Source: Allosediminivita sp964397775
GTDB lineage: Bacteria > Pseudomonadota > Alphaproteobacteria > Rhodobacterales > Rhodobacteraceae
DNA length: 13,474 nt
Direction: 5' to 3'
NCBI GenBank assembly: GCA_964397775.1
Contig: CAYNKL010000110.1
Span: 1 to 13,474, forward strand
Under the pieces are notes generated by a model that was not told the DNA's origin, searched no databases, and saw only the letters and a program-made list of their open reading frames with translations. This document shows, piece by piece, positions 1 through 6,203 of the stretch (the first letter of the stretch is position 1; each line of letters starts with the position of its first letter). The position numbers and the translations under genes are program-made.

Positions 1-642
1 CCGCTCTTGCGCGCCTATTCCATCGCCTCGCCCTCCTGGGACGAAGAGCTGGAGTTCTATTCGATCAAGGTGCAGGACGGCCCGCTGACCTCGCGCCTCC
101 AGCACATCAAGGAAGGCGACGAGATCATCCTGCGCCCCAAGCCCGTCGGCACGCTGGTGCATGACGCGCTGCTGCCCGGCAAGCGCCTGTGGCTTTTCGC
201 GACCGGCACCGGCTTTGCCCCCTTCGCGAGCCTCCTGCGCGAACCGCAGACCTACGAGGACTACGACGAAGTTGTCATAACCCACACCTGCCGCGAGAAG
301 GGTGAACTCGCCTACGGTGCCGCCCTGATCGAAGAGATCAAGAAGGACGAGCTCCTGCACGAACTCATGGGCCCGGATTTCCACGAGAAGATCCGCTACT
401 ACCCGACCACCACGCGGGAAGAGAGCCCCAAGATGGGCCGCATCACCGACCTGCTGCGTTCGGGTGAAGTCTTCCGCGACCTCGGGATCGACCCCATCAA
501 TCCCGGTACCGACCGCGCCATGATCTGCGGCAACCTGGCCTTCAACCTCGAACTGAAGGCCATGCTGGAAGAGTATGGCCTGGTCGAGGGCGCGAATTCC
601 GATCCGCAGCATTACGTGGTGGAAAAGGCCTTCCTCGACTGA
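1..642 (+). CDS. fpr: Ferredoxin--NADP+ reductase, 3' part (5' end outside window)
   Basis: The enzyme moves electrons between NADP(H) and ferredoxin or flavodoxin through a bound FAD, in the cytoplasm. The visible 213 residues are in frame from base 1 and end in TGA at 640-642. Near the start is LRAYSIASP, which matches the R-x-Y-S FAD-binding motif of the FNR superfamily. LWLFATGTGFAPFASLL, about 65 residues in, is the nucleotide-binding GTGxxP segment, and MICGNLAFNLELK is the later CG(N)-type NADP-contact region. The C-terminus VVEKAFLD resembles that of bacterial subclass Fpr proteins, which usually have about 255-285 residues, so roughly 50-70 N-terminal residues are missing off the window edge. 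No start codon should be assigned inside the window. The gene ends 24 bases before the stem of a strong terminator. Family identity is confident; physiological role (redox stress, electron supply to a P450 or Fe-S biogenesis) is not determined here. Confidence 0.93.
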   Translation, partial: PLLRAYSIASPSWDEELEFYSIKVQDGPLTSRLQHIKEGDEIILRPKPVGTLVHDALLPGKRLWLFATGTGFAPFASLLREPQTYEDYDEVVITHTCREKGELAYGAALIEEIKKDELLHELMGPDFHEKIRYYPTTTREESPKMGRITDLLRSGEVFRDLGIDPINPGTDRAMICGNLAFNLELKAMLEEYGLVEGANSDPQHYVVEKAFLD

Positions 643-665
643 GCTGAGGCCAGATCACCGGAACG

Positions 666-696
666 AAAAACGCCGCCCCGAGGGGCGGCGTTCTTT
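666..696. terminator. Bidirectional rho-independent terminator between fpr and the Ala-rich gene
   Basis: CGCCGCCC (671-678) pairs perfectly with GGGCGGCG (683-690) around a CGAG loop. The stem is flanked by an A-run (666-670) on the left and by TTCTTTATTTT (691-701) on the right. A T-rich tail is therefore present on both strands, as expected between two convergent genes. Confidence 0.88.
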
Positions 697-716
697 ATTT
701 TCAGCTTTGGTCCGGA

Positions 717-1742
717 TTACTGCGCGCCGAGATCGAGCCGGTCGCGGATCTGTTCCAGAACGGTTTCGAGCAGCGTCGGGTTGTCCTGCGCGCTCTGCAT
801 CAAGCCCGTCAGCGCCGACTTGGAGTTGTCGTTGAGGTCGGACTCGGCGATGAAGTCACGCGCCTGATCATAGTCGAAATCTTCGACGGTCAGGAAATCC
901 GGAACGTCGGCCTCTGGCGTGGCGCCTGACACGGCCTGATCGGCGGTTTGCTCGGCTTCCTGGGCCGCGTCCTCGGCGGCTGCCTCGGCGCTTTCGCCAG
1001 CCTGTTCGGCCGTTCTCTCGGTGGCCTGCGCTGCCTCGCTGGCGGCTTCCGAGGCTTCTTCGGCGGCATTCTCGGCGGTGGTTTCCGCGGCTTCGGCGGC
1101 TTCCGCTGCGGTTTCGGCGGCTTGCTCGCCTGCCTGCTCGGCGGTTTCACCGGCTTCCTGAGCTGCGTCCTCGGCGTTGGCGGCGGTCGTATCTGCTGCC
1201 TCGTCGACCTGCTGCATGGCACTGTCGACAGCGCCCGAGACAGCTTCGCGAGCGTCCGCCCCAAGATCGCCGGCGGTGTCGAGCGCGTTGCGCGCGGCGT
1301 CCTGCGCGGCGGCTGTGGCAGCCTCGGCTTGCTCGGAGGCGGTGGCGCCGGCTTGACGCGCTGCTTCGATCGCTTCGGCGGCAGCGGCTTGGGCGTCCTG
1401 AGACGCGTCGCGGAGCGCCGGCCCGGCATTGTCGAGCGCCTCGGAGGTGGCCGCGGCGGCGTCGTCGAGCGCCTGCTCGGTCGCCTGCATCGCATCTTCG
1501 GCCGCGGCGCTCGCGGCGTCGGCCGCGTCTTCGGCGGCGGCTTCCGCGTCTTCCATGGCCGCTTCGGCGTCGTCGGCGGCCGCTTCGGCCTCGGCTTCGA
1601 CTTCCTCGGACGGCTCGGGGGCCGTTACGGTTTCCTCGGTTGTCTCTGTTTCGACGGCGTCCTCGGTCTGTTGCCGATTGATGGCGAAGTATCCGCCGAC
1701 AACGACCACGATCACCACGAGGGCCAGTATGAAGTTCCGCAT
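717..1742 (-). CDS. Membrane-anchored, alanine-rich, acidic helical protein of unknown function
   Basis: The product has 341 residues. The start is the ATG at 1742-1740, preceded 6 nt upstream by AAGGAG (1754-1749); the open frame continues upstream into infC territory, but that extension lacks support. Residues about 4-22 (FILALVVIVVVVGGYFAI) form a single membrane segment or uncleaved signal anchor. They are followed by an acidic linker and about 220 residues dominated by Ala, Glu, Asp, Gln and Thr in near-heptad or undecad patterns, typical of long amphipathic helices or a coiled coil. I see only one lysine in the whole protein, and no Cys or Trp. The last roughly 63 residues (from DVPDFLTVEDFDYD) have normal composition and look like a small folded domain that may carry the specific function. 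Topology should be N-terminus in, rod in the periplasm. It diverges from infC. No function can be named; a periplasmic spacer or stress-type (LEA-like) protein is only a guess. Confidence 0.82.
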   Translation of the reverse strand: MRNFILALVVIVVVVGGYFAINRQQTEDAVETETTEETVTAPEPSEEVEAEAEAAADDAEAAMEDAEAAAEDAADAASAAAEDAMQATEQALDDAAAATSEALDNAGPALRDASQDAQAAAAEAIEAARQAGATASEQAEAATAAAQDAARNALDTAGDLGADAREAVSGAVDSAMQQVDEAADTTAANAEDAAQEAGETAEQAGEQAAETAAEAAEAAETTAENAAEEASEAASEAAQATERTAEQAGESAEAAAEDAAQEAEQTADQAVSGATPEADVPDFLTVEDFDYDQARDFIAESDLNDNSKSALTGLMQSAQDNPTLLETVLEQIRDRLDLGAQ

Positions 1743-1765
1743 TATGCACTCCTTGAACGTCTTGG

Positions 1766-1816
1766 AAGGTGCCTCGGGCATTGCCTCCGGCACACCTTTC
1801 TGCGCATGTGGTGCGC
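1766..1816. other. Two adjacent inverted repeats in the intergenic region between the Ala-rich gene and infC
   Basis: AAGGTG (1766-1771) pairs with CACCTT (1793-1798), and the stem can extend through CC/GG across a 2-nt bulge. GCGCA (1802-1806) pairs with TGCGC (1812-1816) over a 5-nt loop. They lie upstream of the suggested infC promoter, so they would fall in the leader of the minus-strand Ala-rich gene, or act as DNA sites. No known RNA family was recognised. Confidence 0.3.
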
Positions 1817-1874
1817 GAGACGCCGGCAGCAAGGGCTGGTGGGGAACCAGGGCGGTTCCTCGCCCATTTGCTGC

Positions 1875-1903
1875 TTGAACACGATCCGTCTGAAGACTAC
1901 TTT
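1875..1903 (+). promoter_or_regulatory. Candidate sigma-70 promoter of infC
   Basis: TTGAAC (1875-1880) and TACTTT (1898-1903) are separated by exactly 17 bp. Transcription would begin near 1910, giving a leader of about 30 nt before the ATA start at 1941. The -35 match is good and the -10 match moderate; this is by eye only. Confidence 0.4.
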
Positions 1904-1926
1904 GACGGCCCAGAATGCAACGGAAC

Positions 1927-1932
1927 AAAGGA
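1927..1932 (+). promoter_or_regulatory. Ribosome binding site that fixes the ATA start of infC
   Basis: AAAGGA lies 8 nt before the ATA codon at 1941-1943. No ATG, GTG or TTG lies in frame between this site and the conserved IF-3 N-terminus, so it is the main evidence that the rare codon is used. Confidence 0.65.
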
Positions 1933-1940
1933 CTGAAGCC

Positions 1941-2486
1941 ATAGCTCGCAGACCTCACAACGCGCCGCCGACGCGCGATACCGGCCCCCGCGTCAACGAC
2001 CGGATCAGGGCCCCCGAAATCCGGCTGATTGGTGCGGAAGGCGAAAACGTCGGCGTTGTCACGCCGGCCCGGGCGATGGAGATGGCCGAACAGGTCGGTC
2101 TCGATCTCGTCGAGATCTCGCCCAATGCCACGCCGCCCGTCTGCAAGATCATGGATTTCGGCAAGTTCAAATACGAACAGCAGAAGCGTGAATCCGAGGC
2201 CCGGAAGAAGCAGAAGACCATTGAGGTCAAGGAAGTTAAGTTCCGGCCGAACACGGACACGCACGACTACGAAGTCAAGATGCGCAACGTCTTCAAGTTC
2301 CTCGAGAACGGCGACAAGGTGAAGGTCACCCTGCGCTTCCGGGGCCGCGAGATGGCGCACCAGGATCTTGGCCGGTCGTTGCTGCAGCGGATCTCCGAAG
2401 ACGTGAAGGAGATCGGCAAGGTCGAGAACATGCCGAAGATGGAAGGCCGCCAGATGGTCATGATGATCGGGCCGGCCGCCAAGTGA
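1941..2486 (+). CDS. infC: Translation initiation factor IF-3, rare ATA start codon
   Basis: IF-3 binds the 30S subunit, keeps it apart from the 50S subunit and checks start codon-anticodon pairing. The 181-residue product has the usual length. RVNDRIRAPEIRLI (from about residue 16) begins the N-terminal domain and LDLVEISPNATPPVCKIMDF ends it. The linker helix FKYEQQKRESEARKKQK leads to the C-terminal domain, with EVKFRPNTDTHDYEVKM, VTLRFRGREMAH and a C-terminal EGRQMVMMIGP. The start is assigned to ATA at 1941 because the family N-terminus (ARRPHNAPP...) begins right there, AAAGGA is 8 nt upstream, and the next in-frame ATG lies inside the N-domain. Noncanonical infC starts (AUU in E. coli) are known to allow autoregulation by IF-3, and the same is inferred here. 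The stop overlaps the next gene. The usual infC-rpmI-rplT order is not seen. Confidence 0.95.
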   Translation: MARRPHNAPPTRDTGPRVNDRIRAPEIRLIGAEGENVGVVTPARAMEMAEQVGLDLVEISPNATPPVCKIMDFGKFKYEQQKRESEARKKQKTIEVKEVKFRPNTDTHDYEVKMRNVFKFLENGDKVKVTLRFRGREMAHQDLGRSLLQRISEDVKEIGKVENMPKMEGRQMVMMIGPAAK

Positions 2487-3112
2487 GCGCGCAGGCGGGT
2501 CCCGTCAACACGGTCGACTGGGATTCGCGCTTTGATACCGGCGACTACGTCTTCGGGACGGAGCCGTCGGTTTTCCTCACATCGAACCAAGGATTGGTGC
2601 CGCGGGGTGCACGCGCACTCTGCGTCGCCGACGGCGAGGGCCGCAACGGGACCTGGCTTGCCGCCGCGCGCGGCTGCGAGGTGACCGCTTTCGACCTGTC
2701 GCCGAACGCGCTAGGCAAGGCACGGGCGCTTGCCGACAAGGCGGGCGTGACGCTGGATCTTCAGGTGTCGACGATCGAGGACTGGGACTGGTCCCGGACC
2801 TATGATCTTGTCGTCGCCATCTTCATCCAGTTCGCGGAGCCGGCCTCTCGCGCGACTCTCTTCGAGAACCTCAAGCGGGCGGTGGCCCCCGGCGGCCGTC
2901 TCATGCTGCACGGCTATACGCCCGAGCAGGTGGCGCTTGGCACCGGCGGGCCGCGCGATCCCGATCACATGTACACCGAGGCGCTTTTGCACGAGGCCTT
3001 TGGCGACATGGAGATCCTGCGCCTCGGCTCCTACGAGAAAGAGCTTTCGGAAGGGGCCGGGCATTCTGGGCGGTCCGCGCTGATCGACCTCATCGCCGAC
3101 AAGCCGGCCTGA
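2483..3112 (+). CDS. Class I SAM-dependent methyltransferase (TehB/thiopurine-type fold)
   Basis: The 209-residue cytoplasmic protein probably transfers a methyl group from S-adenosylmethionine to an unknown small substrate. ALCVADGEGRNGTWLAA (residues about 45-61) is the SAM-binding motif I. VTAFDLSPNALGKAR supplies the acidic residue after beta-2, and YDLVVAIFIQF and LKRAVAPGGRLMLHGY correspond to motifs post-I to III. The start GTG at 2483 shares GTGA with the infC stop TGA, a 4-base overlap that suggests translational coupling; there is no clear separate ribosome binding site. Relatives with a DGEGRN motif are generally annotated as TehB-like or generic methyltransferases, so tellurite resistance should not be assumed. 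It converges with the P450 gene, 9 bp away. Confidence 0.88.
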   Translation: MSAQAGPVNTVDWDSRFDTGDYVFGTEPSVFLTSNQGLVPRGARALCVADGEGRNGTWLAAARGCEVTAFDLSPNALGKARALADKAGVTLDLQVSTIEDWDWSRTYDLVVAIFIQFAEPASRATLFENLKRAVAPGGRLMLHGYTPEQVALGTGGPRDPDHMYTEALLHEAFGDMEILRLGSYEKELSEGAGHSGRSALIDLIADKPA

Positions 3113-3121
3113 GGTTTCGCC

Positions 3122-4300
3122 TCAGGCGCGGCGGACGGTAAGCCGTTCCAACCCGTGAAAATGGTAGAGATCCGCGTAGCGCGGCAGTTCGGCCAGCATG
3201 AGGTCGGGGCAGCGTGCCTGCAGAATCGGCAGGGCGATCTGCATTTCGAGCCGGGCCAGAGGGGCGCCAACGCAGAAGTGCAGTCCGCCGCCGAAGCTGG
3301 TGTTCTGGGCTTGCTCGCGATGGGGGCAGAAGTCTTCCGGATCGGACCAGACCTGCGGATCGCGGTTGGCGGCGCCAAGCAGCAGAGCGACCTTGTCTCC
3401 GCGCCGGAAATCGTGGCCGTAGAGGGTCACGTCCTCGTAGGCGTAGCGCGTGAACATGTGCAGCGGCGGATCGTGGCGCAGGATTTCCTCGACCACCTTC
3501 TCGGCGTTCTCGGGTGTGACCTCGTTGCCGGAGCGCAGGAGCGATGTGATCCCGTTGCCCAGCGTGTGCACCGTCGCCTCGTGCCCGGCATTGAGCAGCA
3601 GCACGCAGGTGGCGATGAGCTCGTCGGTGGAGAGCTTGTCGCCGGCTTCCTCGGCGGCGATGAGGTCCGAGAGCAGATCCGCGCCGGGTGCGTTGCGGCG
3701 GAAGGCGATGTGGTCGCGCAGGTAGGCCGCGAAGTCGGTGGCGGCACGCGCGGCGGCATCCTCGATCGCGCGGTCGCGGCGCGCCTGGTACATGGCGACC
3801 ATGTCGTTGGACCAGTCGAGGAACTGGCGCGACATGTTCTCGGGCACGCCCAGCAGCCGGCAGATCACGATCACGGGCAGCGGCTGGCAGAAGGCGGGCA
3901 GCAGGTCGAAGGCGCCTTGGGAGGGAAAGTCATCGATCAGGGCATGCGTGGCACGGCGGATGTCGGGCTCCAAAGCCTTGATGCGGCGCGAAGTGAAGGC
4001 CCGCAGGACGAGCCCGCGCAGGCGGGTGTGCCGCGGCGGCTCGAGTTCGAGCATCGAGTGGTTCTCGATCGCGTAGAAGGGGGCGAGGTGTTCGGGGATC
4101 TCGGGCGCCAGTTCCGGCGGAACCTCGCGGCCGAAGCGGCGGTCGCGCAGCAGGGCCTGGACGGCGCGGTGCGAGACGGCGCAGGGCATGCCGTAGTCCT
4201 CCCACCAGACGAGATCGCCAGCCGCGCGCATCCTGTCGTAGAAGGGGTAGGGCGCCTGCACGAAGTCGGGGGCGGTGGGGTCTTGTGACATTGACAACAT
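3122..4300 (-). CDS. Cytochrome P450 (bacterial class I type)
   Basis: A soluble haem monooxygenase of 392 residues. FGGGLHFCVGAPLARLE carries the haem-ligand cysteine, C343. The ExxR pair is E272/R275 (EEILR). The I-helix oxygen-activation motif is AGHEAT (238-243), where E241-A-T243 replaces the more usual D/E-T-T. ENHSMLELEPPRHTRLRGL is the typical C-helix region (the EPP-HTRLR pattern) of bacterial P450s such as the CYP107/CYP203-like groups. The ATG at 4300 is chosen; ATG at 4291 is also possible, and an upstream TTG at 4312 in the same frame is less likely. No ribosome binding site decides between them. It is divergent from dctB, with 60 bp between the starts. No ferredoxin gene is adjacent, but a ferredoxin-NADP+ reductase lies at the window's left end. 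Substrate unknown. Confidence 0.94.
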   Translation of the reverse strand: MLSMSQDPTAPDFVQAPYPFYDRMRAAGDLVWWEDYGMPCAVSHRAVQALLRDRRFGREVPPELAPEIPEHLAPFYAIENHSMLELEPPRHTRLRGLVLRAFTSRRIKALEPDIRRATHALIDDFPSQGAFDLLPAFCQPLPVIVICRLLGVPENMSRQFLDWSNDMVAMYQARRDRAIEDAAARAATDFAAYLRDHIAFRRNAPGADLLSDLIAAEEAGDKLSTDELIATCVLLLNAGHEATVHTLGNGITSLLRSGNEVTPENAEKVVEEILRHDPPLHMFTRYAYEDVTLYGHDFRRGDKVALLLGAANRDPQVWSDPEDFCPHREQAQNTSFGGGLHFCVGAPLARLEMQIALPILQARCPDLMLAELPRYADLYHFHGLERLTVRRA

Positions 4301-4360
4301 GGTGCATACCAATGCCTTCGGGCGCTTTCCTTGGCAAGGCCGAGGTTGCTAGGATGCGCC

Positions 4361-6106
4361 ATGCGTCGTCTTCCCGTCTCACGCGCGGCCCTTGCCGTGT
4401 TCTACCTGCTGGCCGTGGCCCTGGTTTCGGCCGGGGTCTGGACCTACGGGCGCGGGCAGGCGCTGGAGCAGGTGGCGGCACGCGGCGCGGCGGACCTGGC
4501 GCTGGCCTCCGACCGGCTGGTGACCCAGCTGACGCGATACCGCGAGACGGCTGTGCTGATGTCCGATCACCCGGTGCTCATGGCGCTTGCGGAGGGCGGT
4601 GATCGCGGCGACGCCGAGGCGCTACTACTCGAGACCGTCGACAAGACATCCGCCAGGGCGGCCTATTACGCGGCCCCCGACGGCCAGGTGCTGGCCTCGG
4701 TGTCCGGACCGGTCCCGGAAGATCTGGCCGCGCGGCCCTTTTTCCTGCGGGCGCTGGACGGGGCGCTTGGTGCGGCGCGCGACGAAAGCAGCGATCCCGG
4801 GGCGCGGAGCTTTTCCTTTGCCGCGCCCAGCTTTGGCCCCGGCGGGCGCGTGCTGGGCGTGCTGGTGGTGGTGGTCGACGTGGCACGGCTGGAGCAGGAC
4901 TGGCGCGGTGCCTGGCCTACGGTCTGGTTCACCGATGCAGGCGGAGAGGTCTTCATCACCAACCGCTCGGAGATGCTCGGCGCGCAGCGGGTGCCCGAGG
5001 GCCTGCGCGAGACCGATGGGACGCTGCACGGGATCACCTCTGATCGTGTGGGCGGGCGCGAGGTCTGGTCCATGGAGTTCGGGCCCTACATCCCAGAGCG
5101 CGCGCTTCATCTGACCATGTTGCTGCCGGTGGTGGGGCTGACCGCCGAGGCACTGATCGACACCGCGCCCGCGCGCCGGATCGCCTGGCTGCAGGCGGCG
5201 ACGATGGCAGCCCTGTGCCTCTTCTTTGGAGCGCTGCTGTTCCTGGCGACCGAGCGGCGGCGCGCGCTGGCCGCGGCGAATGCCGTGCTGGAAGAGCGCG
5301 TTCTTGCCCGGACCCGGGATCTGCAGGAGGCCAACGAGGCCCTGCGCCGCGAGGTGGTGGAGCGGCAGGAGGCCGAGGCCGCGCTGAAACGTGCTCAGGG
5401 CGAGCTGGTGCAGGCGGGCAAACTGAGCGCGCTGGGGCAGATGTCGGCGGGCATCAGCCATGAGCTGAACCAGCCGCTGATGGCGATCCGGTCCTATGCC
5501 GAGAACGGCGTGGCGTTTCTCGACCGTGGCAACACCGAGAAGGCGGAGGAGACGCTGTCGCGCATCGGCGACATGGCGCGGCGTATGGGGCGGATTATCC
5601 AGAACCTGCGCGCCTTTGCGCGGCAGGAGAGCGCGCCCGTGGGGCGCGTGGACCTTGTCCAGGTGCTGGCGAGCGCGGTGGAACTGACTGAGGCGCGGCG
5701 GCGCGAGATGGGCGTTGCCCTGGAGTACGTGCCGCCGGCGCGGGCGGTCTGGGTCCGCGGTGGCGAGGTGCGGCTGGGGCAGGTCTTCGTCAACCTGATC
5801 ACCAATGCCAGGGATGCCATGGAGGGGCAGGCGGAGCGCCGCCTGAGGGTCGAGGTGGATGGCGGCGCGCGGCCCGAGGTGCGCGTCGTCGACACCGGCC
5901 CAGGGATCGAGGCGCCCGAGCGGATCTTTGATCCCTTCTACACCACGAAGAGCGTGGGGACGGGCGAGGGGCTGGGCCTCGGGCTCTCGATCTCTTACGG
6001 GCTGGTGCAGAGTTTCGGTGGCACGATCCGGGGCGCGAATGCGCCGGGCGGCGGGACGGTCTTTGCCGTGGCGCTCGAGCCCTGGCGCGAGGAGGATGCG
6101 GCATGA
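4361..6106 (+). CDS. dctB: C4-dicarboxylate sensor histidine kinase, DctB type
   Basis: A 581-residue membrane sensor kinase expected to detect carboxylates outside the cell and phosphorylate DctD. Residues about 8-28 form the first membrane helix. Residues about 30-270 form the periplasmic double-PAS/PDC-like sensor region, with YYAAPDGQVLASVSGPVPED and VWFTDAGGEVFITNRSE as PAS-like core pieces. The second membrane helix is at about 275-297, followed by a charged coiled-coil linker. The phospho-acceptor is H367 in SAGISHELNQPL. The ATPase domain shows the N box (VNLITNARDA, N478 and N482), G1 DTGPGI (511-516), the F box FDPFYTTK and the G2 box GEGLGLGLSI. All catalytic motifs are present. 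The ATG at 4361 is preferred over an in-frame TTG at 4331, with TAGG just upstream. dctD follows after a 97-bp gap that holds a repeat element. Confidence 0.93.
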   Translation: MRRLPVSRAALAVFYLLAVALVSAGVWTYGRGQALEQVAARGAADLALASDRLVTQLTRYRETAVLMSDHPVLMALAEGGDRGDAEALLLETVDKTSARAAYYAAPDGQVLASVSGPVPEDLAARPFFLRALDGALGAARDESSDPGARSFSFAAPSFGPGGRVLGVLVVVVDVARLEQDWRGAWPTVWFTDAGGEVFITNRSEMLGAQRVPEGLRETDGTLHGITSDRVGGREVWSMEFGPYIPERALHLTMLLPVVGLTAEALIDTAPARRIAWLQAATMAALCLFFGALLFLATERRRALAAANAVLEERVLARTRDLQEANEALRREVVERQEAEAALKRAQGELVQAGKLSALGQMSAGISHELNQPLMAIRSYAENGVAFLDRGNTEKAEETLSRIGDMARRMGRIIQNLRAFARQESAPVGRVDLVQVLASAVELTEARRREMGVALEYVPPARAVWVRGGEVRLGQVFVNLITNARDAMEGQAERRLRVEVDGGARPEVRVVDTGPGIEAPERIFDPFYTTKSVGTGEGLGLGLSISYGLVQSFGGTIRGANAPGGGTVFAVALEPWREEDAA

Positions 6107-6130
6107 GGCGGCGCTTGTGCCCGCGCCGGG

Positions 6131-6193
6131 ATGGGGGCTCTGCCCCCGCGGCCCGGGGCCGCTCCCCCGGAGTATTCTTGCCAAGAAGAAGGA
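6131..6193 (+). repeat. Palindromic intergenic repeat between dctB and dctD
   Basis: Three stems stand in a row: GGGGGC/GCCCCC (6133-6138 with 6142-6147, TCT loop), GCGGCC/GGCCGC (6148-6153 with 6157-6162, 3-nt loop) and TTCTT/AAGAA (6175-6179 with 6183-6187, GCC loop), followed by GAAGG. The arrangement of GGGGGCTCTGCCCCC, a GC stem, CCCCCGGAGTATTC and an AAGAAGAAGG tail resembles an intergenic repeat I recall as frequent in Rhodobacteraceae genomes; copy number cannot be checked here. Its tail also provides AAGGA (6189-6193), 10 nt before the dctD start, so the element seems to supply the dctD ribosome binding site. The stems could also dampen transcription or protect the dctB mRNA end. Confidence 0.6.
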
Positions 6194-6203
6194 CCGGGAT
6201 GTC

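Noticed and set aside
948..1940. Long plus-strand open frame rich in Gly, Phe and Leu that runs into infC
   Set aside because: It is the antisense shadow of the Ala-rich gene: GCC/GCG alanine codons read backward give Gly and Arg. The minus-strand frame has a ribosome binding site, a membrane anchor and a normal C-terminal domain.
1743..2360. N-terminal extension of the Ala-rich protein across infC
   Set aside because: It would overlap the conserved infC gene in antisense, and the ATG at 1742 has a well-placed AAGGAG.
3155..4288. 377-codon plus-strand frame opposite the P450 gene
   Set aside because: No family features; the minus strand has the complete haem, ExxR and I-helix motifs of a P450.
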